Shown piece after piece: positions 1 through 7,336 of a stretch of DNA of 64,000 nucleotides. Within the stretch, counting starts at the first letter, position 1. The number at the start of each line of letters is the position of its first letter. Both the position numbers and the translations under genes were made by a program. This DNA comes from Sulfurovum sp. NBC37-1 (GTDB lineage: Bacteria > Campylobacterota > Campylobacteria > Campylobacterales > Sulfurovaceae): contig NC_009663.1 of assembly GCF_000010345.1 (NCBI RefSeq), positions 1,860,001 to 1,924,000 on the forward strand, in the 5' to 3' direction. The notes beneath the pieces were generated by a model. It ran no database searches and was not told the origin of the DNA. It saw nothing but the letters and a program-made list of their open reading frames with translations.

Positions 1-294
1 CGCGATCGCCATACCGTTATCTGCACCCAGAGAGGAGTCCTTCGCCTTCATCCATCCCTCTTCTTCATACGTCTCTATTTTCGGTGCCTTCCCCATACAG
101 ACCATGTCGTAATGTGCCTGCAGACAAAGTTTTGGCACTCCTTTGTGGATGTAAATGTTCTTCACCTCATCCACCTCTACCTCATACCCTCTCTCTTTGG
201 CGAACACCACCAGAAAATCACACAGTTTTTCCGCCTCCTTGGAACAGTGCGGAATCTGCGTAAGTGTTTTGAAATGTTCTATAATATTTGACAT
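1..294 (-). CDS. pepD: Aminoacyl-histidine dipeptidase (PepD-like), 5' part only
   Basis: Cytosolic M20-family zinc dipeptidase that cleaves unspecific dipeptides such as Xaa-His. Only the first 98 codons are in the window; the gene runs off the left edge in frame. The start is ATG at 294, preceded by a strong GGAGGG ribosome site. Visible family signatures are the N-terminal IPHCSKEAEKLCDFL stretch (residues 14-28), the metal-site motif HYDM with H61 and D63, and the GADNGM motif with D92, which bridges the two metals in M20 enzymes. The downstream part with the catalytic Glu-Glu pair is not visible, so catalytic competence cannot be judged. Assignment to PepD rather than another M20 peptidase follows from the spacing and the LQAHYDMVC wording typical of PepD. 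Confidence 0.88.
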   Translation of the reverse strand, partial: MSNIIEHFKTLTQIPHCSKEAEKLCDFLVVFAKERGYEVEVDEVKNIYIHKGVPKLCLQAHYDMVCMGKAPKIETYEEEGWMKAKDSSLGADNGMAIA

Positions 295-358
295 GAATCC
301 CTCCGGGAAGCGTTCAGCTTTTAGCGCTGAGCATTTAGTATTTTTATTGGAAATCCTA

Positions 359-399
359 TATATCAAGTAAAACTTTGATATAACCAAAAGAAGTATAAT
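359..399 (+). promoter_or_regulatory. Promoter -10 box with operator-like inverted repeat
   Basis: TATAAT lies at 394-399, 28 bases before the TTG start of the small membrane protein. Just upstream is an inverted repeat, TATATCAA (359-366) and TTGATATA (375-382), separated by 8 bases, placed where it would overlap the -35 region. This is what a repressor or activator site would look like, but no regulator is identified. No good -35 hexamer at 17-base spacing is seen. Confidence 0.4.
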
Positions 400-427
400 A
401 CATTCACATAAAAATAAGGATTACACC

Positions 428-646
428 TTGTGCCTCATCATTACCCTCATCATGCTCGTCCTCAGCATCCAGAACCTCATGGAAGGTTACTACAACATCG
501 GCATCCTGCAACTTGTGATCGCCCTCGGTTTTGCTTTCATGCTTTGGAGAAATATTCAAATCACCCGTTGTGAGAGATCAGGGAATTGCAGTGGGTGCAC
601 ACTTCCAAAGTGGCTAACGAAATGGTTCAGGAAAGAAGAAAAGTGA
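428..646 (+). CDS. Small single-span membrane protein with C-terminal cysteines
   Basis: A 72-residue protein of unknown function. Residues 2-40 are almost entirely hydrophobic and should form one or two membrane segments; the tail is basic and carries a Cys cluster (CERSGNCSGC, residues 48-57), which could bind a metal or form disulfides. The start is TTG at 428 with AAGGA at 416-420. Its stop TGA shares one base with the ATG of the next gene (TGATG at 644-648), so the two are probably translationally coupled. I do not recognise a family. Confidence 0.6.
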   Translation: MCLIITLIMLVLSIQNLMEGYYNIGILQLVIALGFAFMLWRNIQITRCERSGNCSGCTLPKWLTKWFRKEEK

Positions 647-828
647 TGGAACATTTTTTTATCTGCCCCTACTGCTGGGAACAGATCTCAATGGTACTTG
701 ACCCCAGTGAAGAAGAGAGTGAATACATTGAAGACTGTGAAGTCTGCTGCCGTCCCATCGAACTGTTTTTCAGATTTTCAGGTAACAGGCTTGTCTATTT
801 TGAAGCACGGAAAATGGAGGGGATATAA
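646..828 (+). CDS. CPXCG-motif cysteine-rich protein
   Basis: A 60-residue protein matching the CPXCG/Cys_rich_CPXG family: C7-P-Y-C10 near the N-terminus and C31-E-V-C34 after an acidic linker, followed by a short beta-rich tail. The four cysteines probably bind one zinc. A longer reading frame starts at 586, but the ATG at 646 is preferred because it overlaps the upstream stop (TGATG) and gives the usual family length and N-terminus (FxCPYC). The cellular role of this family is unknown. Confidence 0.75.
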   Translation: MEHFFICPYCWEQISMVLDPSEEESEYIEDCEVCCRPIELFFRFSGNRLVYFEARKMEGI

Positions 829-864
829 AAAAATACTATCTATTTTTTTAGGATCAAAGATATC

Positions 865-961
865 CGTAGGGTGCATAATCACGCACCTTCCCTATGGCCT
901 TTCGGCACAAATAAAATTGTATGCCGAGTCTATCACAGGGTGCGTGATCACGCACCCTACG
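865..961. repeat. Composite palindromic (REP/BIME-like) element, copy 1
   Basis: Two palindromes in mirror arrangement. The left unit (GTAGGGTGC...GCACC, 866-887) is imperfect; the right unit GGGTGCGTGATCACGCACCC (938-957) is a perfect 20-base palindrome. The outer edges CGTAGGGTGC (865) and GCACCCTACG (961) are inverted copies. The spacer holds a weaker CGGCA/TGCCG inverted repeat. The right edge supplies the TAG stop codon (complement of 957-959) of the DUF1653 gene. Related elements lie at 7288, 12714 and 59328. Confidence 0.8.
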
Positions 962-1169
962 CATATAAAAACTTAAACCGGTCTACCTTCTCACCATTGA
1001 TCTCAACCTGTGAGATGAACATATCATACGGCCTTGCCCAGACACCATAGTCACCATAGAGAGCACGGTAAACCACCATCCACTCTTCCGTTTCCGAATG
1101 GCGTGCCGCCATCAGCACTTCATACTCATTTCCCTTGTAATGCCGGTAAATACCTTTTTGTATTTCCAA
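957..1169 (-). CDS. DUF1653 family protein
   Basis: A 70-residue protein that closely follows the DUF1653 pattern: YRHYKGNEYEVL near the N-terminus, then ARHSETEEWMVVYRALYGDYGVWARP and a closing VDRF. The biochemical role of this widespread small domain is unknown. The start is TTG at 1169 with AAGGAACC ahead of it. The last two codons and the stop (GCG TAG) are formed by the edge of the palindromic repeat at 865-961, so the element may have been inserted at, or have slightly changed, the 3' end of the gene. Confidence 0.85.
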   Translation of the reverse strand: MEIQKGIYRHYKGNEYEVLMAARHSETEEWMVVYRALYGDYGVWARPYDMFISQVEINGEKVDRFKFLYA

Positions 1170-1217
1170 TTCCGGTTCCTTGTATGCGTTTGTAGGATTG
1201 TATCACAAATAGGTTTT

Positions 1218-2249
1218 TTAGCCCAATGCCTTTTCTGCTACGATCAGCGCGACGACACCGTCGTACATATCCTGTACCGCCTGAACTTCGGTAATGCCGA
1301 GACGGCGGCGGTTGCTGATGTCATAGACACCGCCTTCACTCTCGGAATGCTCCCCATGGATACCGCGTATCTGCAAATGATACTTATCTGTAATGGCTTT
1401 GAAAGCCTCCATATCCTGTGAGAGTTTTGGCAGGGCTATATGTACACTCGCACGCATGGCTGTACCCAGATTGGTAGGGCAGGAAGTAATGAAACCCAGA
1501 TGGTAGCTGTAGGAGAAGGGTATTTTCGTCTCGATGCTTTTGACCGCATTGACCAGACGTGTAAAGACCGCTTTGATATCTCCACCCTTCTGCATAGAGA
1601 TGATACGAAGCTGGTCCTCTTCATTGACCCATACCAGGAAAGTTTTGTCGTTGTTGTGGTAGATTCCCCTACCTTCGGGCCAGTCTTGGTTCAGTCCGGC
1701 AGCGTCAAGGAAACGGTCACCTTCCTTGAAAAGAAAATGATCCTGTATCAAAGCATCCTGCACTTCTTTTGACATACCAAGAAGCGGATAATACTTCCCT
1801 GCTAGGTCTCCTTCAAGCCGATGCAAGGCTTTGACTACATCCGATTCCACTTGATTACGCTGTTCTCTTGTTATTGCAGGGCCTAAGGGTATATTGTCGA
1901 CATTGCGCCCTACCCTGATCCTCGTTGAAAGAATGAACTTGCCTTCAGGATCGGGATTGGATGCATGTAGAAGATCCGGTTCCATATTGCTGTGGTGGGA
2001 ATCATCTTTGGTGAATCCGTGATACTCTTCAATGATCGGATCGAACAAAAGTCCAAAAACCCTGTACGATTCTTTATCGCCGGCATAGACACCGATACTG
2101 CTGTCAGGGTTCATCACACCGGAGTTGATCGCCTGTTCCAGGGTAAACCCGTTGGATGTTTTCTTGTCTTTTAGCGCTTCGAATACTTCAGGTGTCAGGT
2201 ACTTGCAGAGTAACGATCTACAGTTCTCTGGAAAATTCGGATAGTCCAT
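1218..2249 (-). CDS. Arginine kinase (ATP:guanido phosphotransferase)
   Basis: Full-length phosphagen kinase of 343 residues that should reversibly transfer phosphate from ATP to a guanidino substrate. It has both the N-terminal helical domain and the C-terminal catalytic domain, unlike McsB. By comparison with arginine kinases I see the guanidino-specificity loop DSSIGVY (49-55), the phosphate-binding arginines in STRIR (R110, R112), NEEDQLR (E211, R215), SCPTNLG (active Cys C257), R266 and RGIHGE (R295, E300). The short specificity loop favours arginine rather than creatine as substrate. GGGGGA precedes the ATG. Phosphagen kinases are typical of animals; bacterial ones are known but scattered, which suggests old horizontal transfer. 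It stands alone, between DUF1653 and a long hairpin. Confidence 0.9.
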   Translation of the reverse strand: MDYPNFPENCRSLLCKYLTPEVFEALKDKKTSNGFTLEQAINSGVMNPDSSIGVYAGDKESYRVFGLLFDPIIEEYHGFTKDDSHHSNMEPDLLHASNPDPEGKFILSTRIRVGRNVDNIPLGPAITREQRNQVESDVVKALHRLEGDLAGKYYPLLGMSKEVQDALIQDHFLFKEGDRFLDAAGLNQDWPEGRGIYHNNDKTFLVWVNEEDQLRIISMQKGGDIKAVFTRLVNAVKSIETKIPFSYSYHLGFITSCPTNLGTAMRASVHIALPKLSQDMEAFKAITDKYHLQIRGIHGEHSESEGGVYDISNRRRLGITEVQAVQDMYDGVVALIVAEKALG

Positions 2250-2330
2250 TCTTAGTCCCCCATTCCAATATATAATTTTTACTTTTGATTATTATAACTA
2301 AAACATACTTTTAGTGTCCTCGTTCCATTC

Positions 2331-2496
2331 AGCACAAATCTCGAAATAGAATTCTTGTAATCTTTGCCATGCTCGTGTTCATGGGGTTTGTTTTCATGTT
2401 TGAGGCGCACCCGTCGGTGCGGTAATGAATATGAAGCAAAGTCCATGAATACGATGATGGTGAAAAGTGCTGAATTTCTATTTCGAGATTTGGGCT
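2331..2496. repeat. 166-bp imperfect palindrome (MITE-like or long hairpin)
   Basis: The whole segment is symmetric about 2413/2414. The outer 20 bases of each arm (2331-2350 and 2477-2496) match at 19 positions as an inverted repeat; the interior arms match about half to three-quarters, and the centre is a perfect CGCACC (2406-2411) / GGTGCG (2416-2421) stem with a 4-base loop. It fills the 304-base gap between the arginine kinase and trpB. It could be a non-autonomous transposable element, a strong RNA hairpin acting as terminator for one or both sides, or part of a trpB leader. No target duplication is obvious. Confidence 0.65.
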
Positions 2497-2553
2497 CAGT
2501 CACACAAAAACTCTTTTAATGTACAATATTTTATTTAGCTCAAAGGAGATTTT

Positions 2554-3777
2554 ATGGCAACAAATATTTTCAACTGTCCGCTACCGGATGAAAAAGGGTA
2601 TTTCGGAGAGTATGGCGGCGCATTCATCCCGCCTGAACTACAGACGATCATGGATGAGATTACAGCTTCTTATGAAGAGATCAGACAGGATCCTGCATTC
2701 CTTGAGGAGCTTGCAGACCTTTACCAGCATTACGTTGGCCGTCCAAGCCCGATCTTCCATGCGAAGCATCTTTCCGAAAAGTACGGTGCAGACATCTACC
2801 TTAAAAGGGAAGACCTCAACCATACCGGCGCACATAAGATAAACCACTGTCTGGGCGAAGCACTGCTTGCCAAGAAAATGGGCAAAAAGAAGATCATCGC
2901 TGAGACCGGTGCCGGACAGCACGGTGTGGCACTTGCTACGGCAGCGGCCCTTGTGGGACTGGAATGTGACATTTATATGGGTGAGGTCGATATGGCAAAA
3001 GAACATCCAAATGTGGTTAGAATGCACATTCTCGGTGCCAACGTCATCCCTGCTACACATGGCAGACGTACCCTCAAAGAGGCCGTCGATACGGCATTCG
3101 AGAATTACCTTAAAGATCCGGTGACACAACTTTACGCCATCGGCTCCGTCGTAGGTCCCCACCCTTTCCCGCGGATGGTAAGAGATTTCCAATCCATCGT
3201 AGGGGTAGAAGCCAGAGAGCAATTCCAGCAAATGACAGGAAAGCTTCCGGACAATCTTGTCGCCTGTGTAGGTGGCGGTTCAAATGCTATGGGACTTTTT
3301 ACTGCATTCATCGATGACGAAACCGTTGCCATGCACGGTGTAGAACCTGCCGGCAGAAGCCTCGATATCCCTGGAGAGAATGCCGCGACCATCACTTTGG
3401 GCAAACCGGGCGTCATGCACGGCTTTAAATCCTACATGCTTCAGGATGAAAACGGTGAACCACAGGAGGTTTACTCGGTTGCCAGCGGACTTGACTACCC
3501 TTCCGTAGGGCCGCAGCATGCCTATCTCAAGGATATCGGACGTGTCAACTACAGTTCCATCAACGACAAAGAGGCGATCGATGCATTCTTCGAACTCTCA
3601 CGAGAAGAGGGGATCATCCCTGCCATCGAGTCGGCACACGCAGTCGCCTATGCGCTCAAACTTGCCAAAGAGCCTGACGTGGGGAGCATTCTGGTGAACC
3701 TCTCAGGACGCGGGGACAAAGATATAGACTTTGTTGTGGAAAATTACGGTAAGGATTACGGTATTCCCCAGGATTGA
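2554..3777 (+). CDS. trpB: Tryptophan synthase beta subunit
   Basis: PLP enzyme that joins indole and serine to make tryptophan, normally as an alpha2-beta2 complex with TrpA. Length 407 is normal. The PLP lysine is K95 in NHTGAHKIN; the phosphate loop is GGGSNAMG (240-247); ETGAGQHG (117-124) and the C-terminal SGRGDKD are also present. The ATG at 2554 follows AAAGGAG. A TACAAT hexamer at 2522-2527 is a possible -10 box. trpA is not adjacent here, so trpB is separated from its usual partner, at least on this side. The 166-bp palindrome lies directly upstream. Confidence 0.97.
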   Translation: MATNIFNCPLPDEKGYFGEYGGAFIPPELQTIMDEITASYEEIRQDPAFLEELADLYQHYVGRPSPIFHAKHLSEKYGADIYLKREDLNHTGAHKINHCLGEALLAKKMGKKKIIAETGAGQHGVALATAAALVGLECDIYMGEVDMAKEHPNVVRMHILGANVIPATHGRRTLKEAVDTAFENYLKDPVTQLYAIGSVVGPHPFPRMVRDFQSIVGVEAREQFQQMTGKLPDNLVACVGGGSNAMGLFTAFIDDETVAMHGVEPAGRSLDIPGENAATITLGKPGVMHGFKSYMLQDENGEPQEVYSVASGLDYPSVGPQHAYLKDIGRVNYSSINDKEAIDAFFELSREEGIIPAIESAHAVAYALKLAKEPDVGSILVNLSGRGDKDIDFVVENYGKDYGIPQD

Positions 3778-3784
3778 TCATACC

Positions 3785-3812
3785 AGGGATGTAAAATACC
3801 ATATCCCTTCTT
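3785..3812. terminator. Weak stem-loop after trpB
   Basis: AGGGAT (3785-3790) can pair with ATCCCT (3803-3808), followed by a T-rich TCTTTC run. It lies between the convergent ends of trpB and the exported protein, so it could end trpB transcription. The stem is short and the loop about 12 bases, so support is modest. Confidence 0.35.
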
Positions 3813-3822
3813 TCATACTATT

Positions 3823-4110
3823 TCAATCAACCAGACAGGTCGATCGTTTGAACTCAAGCGGATCGGCTGGTCCTACCATCCCTTTGGGCTTCAAAGACTC
3901 TTTTCTGTGAAAGATCACTTTGCACCCTGCTCCGAAACGTATCACTTTCTCCTCAAGGTCTATAACGCGAAGCGTTGCCATGACCTTGGGATGGCTTTTT
4001 GCAAAGTCCGTCATGACGGCAAGATCTTTTTCATTCTGTACCTGCGGCGACAAAGCGGCAAAAAGAAGCCCTGAACCAAAAAATAATACTACTGCTGTTT
4101 TCTTCATCAT
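3823..4110 (-). CDS. Exported protein of unknown function
   Basis: About 95 residues with an N-terminal signal peptide (MMKKTAVVLFFGSGLLFAALS) and a mature part of about 70 residues with one cysteine (FGAGCKVIFHRK), predicted periplasmic. The frame is open from a TTG at 4122, but the GAGGAG ribosome site sits inside that extension and points to ATG at 4110 or 4107; 4110 is given. I do not recognise the mature domain. It is convergent with trpB and divergent from the cytochrome b gene. Confidence 0.6.
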   Translation of the reverse strand: MMKKTAVVLFFGSGLLFAALSPQVQNEKDLAVMTDFAKSHPKVMATLRVIDLEEKVIRFGAGCKVIFHRKESLKPKGMVGPADPLEFKRSTCLVD

Positions 4111-4218
4111 CTTTCTCCTCAATTCTTTTTATTTCAACATAGATTGTTAATCATAGCAGAAACTCCGTTATTTTTTCATGCTACAATGGCAATAGCTATT
4201 CATACAAAAGGACCAATC

Positions 4219-4800
4219 ATGCAAAAATGGAGTTTTAATTTCAGGCTTTGGCACTGGATAAACGCGTTGGTGGTCATGGGCCTTATAGGGACGGTACTGC
4301 TACGCAAAAGTTTTCTGAGCTGGAGGACCAACTCGGAGATCATCATCCGAAAACTTGCCGAACAGGGCATCGATATCGTGGCCGAAGAGGCCAAAGTCGT
4401 GGCGAAGGCCATCCGCGGGCCCATGTGGGAGTGGCATATCATTCTCGGGTATGTACTTGCCGCACTGGTGGTATGGCGGATACTTCTCTTTTTTACCCGA
4501 AGCGGAAAACAGAACTACAGGCATCTCAGACAGGAGAACTTTCACAAGAAAATGGTCAAGTTAGGCTACCTTCTCATTTATGCAAGCCTACTTTTTATGG
4601 CGGTAAGCGGTCTGGTCATCCACTTTTATGAAGCACTCGGACTGAGCAAAGATACGGCGCATGACATCAAAGAGGTACACGAACTGGTCTACCAGGTTCT
4701 GCTCTACTTCGTACCGCTGCATATACTCGGTGTTTTCGTCGCGGAGAACAAAGATGAACCAGGCATACTCTCCACCATGGTCAATGGTGGAAAACAATAG
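4219..4800 (+). CDS. Cytochrome b561-type membrane protein
   Basis: A 193-residue protein of the cytochrome b561 / Ni-Fe hydrogenase b-subunit superfamily, expected to hold two haems b and pass electrons across the inner membrane. Four hydrophobic spans are visible, with histidines at the expected places: RLWHWINA at the N-terminus, EWHIILGYV, and in the last span HELVYQVLLYFVPLHILG. The ATG at 4219 is preferred to the upstream ATG at 4144 because AAAGGA precedes it and MQKWSFNFRLWHW is the usual family start. No redox partner is adjacent, so the donor and acceptor are unknown. Confidence 0.8.
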   Translation: MQKWSFNFRLWHWINALVVMGLIGTVLLRKSFLSWRTNSEIIIRKLAEQGIDIVAEEAKVVAKAIRGPMWEWHIILGYVLAALVVWRILLFFTRSGKQNYRHLRQENFHKKMVKLGYLLIYASLLFMAVSGLVIHFYEALGLSKDTAHDIKEVHELVYQVLLYFVPLHILGVFVAENKDEPGILSTMVNGGKQ

Positions 4801-4844
4801 CACTTTCGCTATACTTCGTCCAATATTTTACAATTGGACGATAG

Positions 4845-6680
4845 ATGATACAGCTTACAAACCTTTCCAAAAGCTTCGGTGGCCAGACACTCTTCAAAAA
4901 CCTCAACCTTAAAGTCATGGCCCATCAGAAGATCGGCCTCATAGGACGCAACGGTACAGGGAAATCGACCCTCTTCAAACTGATACTCGGAGAAGAGAGT
5001 TATGACGAAGGGGAGATCAGCATCCCGAAGAATTACCGTATCGGTACTCTGCGGCAGCACCTCAAATTTACCAAGCATACTGTTGAAGAGGAGTGCGCAC
5101 AGATACTCCCCGAAGATGAACAGTACAACTTCTACAAGATCGAAAAGATCCTTTTTGGACTGGGCTTTACTGCAGAGGACCTGCAAAAAGACCCTTTGAG
5201 CTTTTCAGGAGGGTACCAGATACGTATCAATCTGGCAAAACTGCTGGCAACCGAACCCAATATGCTGCTTCTGGATGAACCAACCAACTACCTCGACCTT
5301 CTCTCCCTGCGCTGGCTCAAACAGTTCATACGCGAGTTTGACGGAGAGGTCATCCTCATTACCCACGACCGTGAATTCATGGATGCCGTGACCACACATA
5401 CCATGGGCATACAGCGAAAAGGTCTTTTTATGGTCCAGGGCGATACACACAAATACTATGAAACGCTTGCGCTTCAGGATGAGACCTATGAGAAAACAAG
5501 GCTCAATCAGGAGAAGAAACGCAAAGAGCTCGAAGAGTTCATTGCCCGAAACAAAGCCAGGGCTTCCACTGCCGCCCTGGCACAATCCAAAGTGAAGATA
5601 CTCGAAAAGATGGATGAGATGGATGAATTGGAGAGCGAAAGTTCTCTCTCTTTCCACTTCAACTACAAGGAAACACCTGCCAAGATACTTTTCAGGGCTG
5701 AGGAGCTCGGTTTTGGGTACAAAGAGGATCAACCGCTTTTTGAACATCTCACTTTTGCGATGGAGAACGGAAAGACACTCGCCATCATAGGGAAGAACGG
5801 CAAGGGTAAATCCACCCTGCTCAACTACATCGCAGGGGAACTGCCACAGCAGCAGGGTACCCTCTCTTTCCACCCCTCTACCACTATGGCACACTTCGGA
5901 CAGACAAACATCGAGCGACTCAACACCCAACATACCATTATAGATGAGATCACATCTGCCGACAAAAAGATAGGCATGGCCGAAGTACGTGCCATCTGCG
6001 GGACGATGATGTTCTCCGGCGAACTGGCAGACAAAAAGATAGAAGTACTTTCCGGAGGTGAACGAAGCCGTGTTATGCTCGGTAAGATCATAGCAACACC
6101 TGCAAACCTTCTCCTGCTCGATGAACCGACCAACCACCTCGATATGCAGTCCATAGACTCCCTTTGTGATGCTATAGAGAATTTTCAGGGCTCCACCATC
6201 ATGGTCACACACTCTGAAATGCTACTCCGAAGACTGGCGGATACACTCATCATCTTTCATAAAGGAGGGGCCGAATATTTTGACGGCGGTTACGACGACT
6301 TTCTGGAGAAGATAGGCTGGGAAGAGGAAGAAGGCACGGTAAAACCCAAGAAGAGCAAGCCGAAACTTGACAAAAAAGAACGTAAAAAAAGACGGAGTGC
6401 CATCATAGAAGAAAAAGCCAAAGAGGCTAAACCCCACAGGGATGAGATCAAACACTGCGAAAAAAGAATGGACGTGCTGGAAGTGCTGGAAGAAGAACAA
6501 AATGCAGCACTGCTCGAAGCATCAAATGCCGGAGACAACTCAGGCATGATCGAACATTCAAAAGCTGTGGCAGAAACCCAGGCAGAGATAGAAGAGATCT
6601 TTGAGAGGCTTGAGATCGCCACCGAAGCACTCGATAAGATCAATGCCAAATATGACCTAAAACTTAAAGAGATAGAGTAG
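4845..6680 (+). CDS. ABC-F family ATPase (Uup/Ettp-like)
   Basis: Soluble protein of 611 residues with two ABC ATPase domains and no membrane segments, as in ABC-F translation factors that act on the ribosome E site. First domain: Walker A GRNGTGKST (34-42), signature SFSGG (119-123), Walker B LLLDEPTNYLD. Second domain: GKNGKGKST (316-324), LSGGE (402-406), LLLLDEPTNHLD. The linker between domains (about 205-260) is helical and charged. A long lysine/glutamate-rich C-terminal tail (about 505-611) should form a coiled coil, the arrangement found in Uup. The first signature reads LSFSGG with Y instead of Q/E next. It may bind ribosomes or structured DNA; the exact subfamily is uncertain. Confidence 0.9.
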   Translation: MIQLTNLSKSFGGQTLFKNLNLKVMAHQKIGLIGRNGTGKSTLFKLILGEESYDEGEISIPKNYRIGTLRQHLKFTKHTVEEECAQILPEDEQYNFYKIEKILFGLGFTAEDLQKDPLSFSGGYQIRINLAKLLATEPNMLLLDEPTNYLDLLSLRWLKQFIREFDGEVILITHDREFMDAVTTHTMGIQRKGLFMVQGDTHKYYETLALQDETYEKTRLNQEKKRKELEEFIARNKARASTAALAQSKVKILEKMDEMDELESESSLSFHFNYKETPAKILFRAEELGFGYKEDQPLFEHLTFAMENGKTLAIIGKNGKGKSTLLNYIAGELPQQQGTLSFHPSTTMAHFGQTNIERLNTQHTIIDEITSADKKIGMAEVRAICGTMMFSGELADKKIEVLSGGERSRVMLGKIIATPANLLLLDEPTNHLDMQSIDSLCDAIENFQGSTIMVTHSEMLLRRLADTLIIFHKGGAEYFDGGYDDFLEKIGWEEEEGTVKPKKSKPKLDKKERKKRRSAIIEEKAKEAKPHRDEIKHCEKRMDVLEVLEEEQNAALLEASNAGDNSGMIEHSKAVAETQAEIEEIFERLEIATEALDKINAKYDLKLKEIE

Positions 6681-6697
6681 TCTTCTGAAGATTACTC
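6675..6697. terminator. Stem-loop spanning both convergent stop codons
   Basis: GAGTAGTCT (6675-6683) pairs with AGATTACTC (6689-6697), one G-U pair, with a 5-base loop. The TAG stop of the ABC-F gene (6678-6680) and the TAA stop of the opposite gene (6692-6694) are both inside the stem. There is no long T run on either side, so it may act as an RNA end-protecting hairpin rather than a classic intrinsic terminator. Confidence 0.45.
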
Positions 6698-6955
6698 TAC
6701 GCTATCTGGAGTGATACCAACCTCTTCGAGAAAATGTTTTAGCCTTACCACCTCATCCTTGCTTAAATGATCCCCGTGAGGCAAAGCGAGGACAAACTCT
6801 TTTTCATTGTAGAAAAGCTTTGCCTTGTGTTTTTTGGTGATATCCACCTCAAATCCGTAATGCTCCAGCGCAGAGAGCAGCTTCTTGACATCCACATTGT
6901 TAGAGATGGGATGCGTGAAAAGTTTCTCAATCTTGTTTTTATGTCTGTGACTCAT
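6692..6955 (-). CDS. Small HicA-like (double-stranded RNA-binding fold) protein
   Basis: An 87-residue basic protein. The order LLSALEHYGFEVD, a basic strand, FVLALPHGDHLSK and a final helix VVRLKHFLEEVGI resembles the HicA/YcfA mRNA-interferase fold, where the PHG-type histidine region is catalytic. The match is by eye and partial: the usual GSHH motif is replaced by TKKHKAKLFYN. No HicB antitoxin gene is next to it, so if it is HicA-like it is an orphan and may not be a toxin. AAGGAG precedes the ATG at 6955. Confidence 0.5.
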   Translation of the reverse strand: MSHRHKNKIEKLFTHPISNNVDVKKLLSALEHYGFEVDITKKHKAKLFYNEKEFVLALPHGDHLSKDEVVRLKHFLEEVGITPDSVE

Positions 6956-7021
6956 TGTAACTCCTTTTTTTAGAAAAATTTTACCAAAGAAACATATTGT
7001 ACAAATGCAACTAAAGATACA

Positions 7022-7216
7022 TTAGCCCCCAAAGCGCTGCAGAATGAAAGCGGCCAGATAGAGTACTATGATCATAGATATGCTCCATATCATCGCACGC
7101 TTCACGCCCATAGAAGGGTTGTGCGTTCCACAGTGGGGACATCGTTTGATCCCTTTGTCCACCTCCAGCTTGCAGTAGCGGCAAGGAACCTTTTTCTTTG
7201 TATCTTTTTTTTCCAA
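7022..7216 (-). CDS. Zinc-ribbon membrane-anchored small protein
   Basis: A 64-residue protein with one treble-clef/zinc-ribbon motif (CRYC at residues 12-15 and CPHC at 26-29) and one transmembrane segment (about 42-60). Topology with the zinc ribbon in the cytosol is likely from the basic N-terminus. The start codon is TTG at 7216. Function unknown; such proteins are common in Campylobacterota. Confidence 0.6.
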   Translation of the reverse strand: MEKKDTKKKVPCRYCKLEVDKGIKRCPHCGTHNPSMGVKRAMIWSISMIIVLYLAAFILQRFGG

Positions 7217-7287
7217 TTATTTCTCTTTGATATTTGATTTCATTCGGCTTTCGCCATGACCGTTGACTATATGCCTATCGCCCTTAT

Positions 7288-7310
7288 GGTGGGTGATACC
7301 CACCCTACGC
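7288..7310. repeat. Palindromic (REP-like) element, copy 2
   Basis: GGTGGGT (7288-7294) and ACCCACC (7298-7304) form a perfect stem around GAT, followed by the family edge CTACGC (7305-7310). Only one palindrome and one edge are present, so this is a half element. It lies between the zinc-ribbon gene and the 3' end of metH. Confidence 0.7.
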
Positions 7311-7336
7311 GTGGATCATAACAAAAGTGCATATAT

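Noticed and set aside
2279-2503. 74-codon minus-strand frame upstream of trpB
   Set aside because: It is read through the 166-bp palindrome and has no ribosome site or recognisable domain; the symmetry explains the open frame.
2638-3231. 197-codon minus-strand frame
   Set aside because: Lies antisense to trpB, which is unambiguous; composition is typical of a shadow frame.
5205-6212. 335-codon minus-strand frame
   Set aside because: Antisense to the ABC-F gene and cysteine/phenylalanine-rich without domains; a shadow.
6692-6955. Full HicAB toxin-antitoxin system
   Set aside because: No HicB-like gene is adjacent on either side; only a HicA-like resemblance can be claimed.
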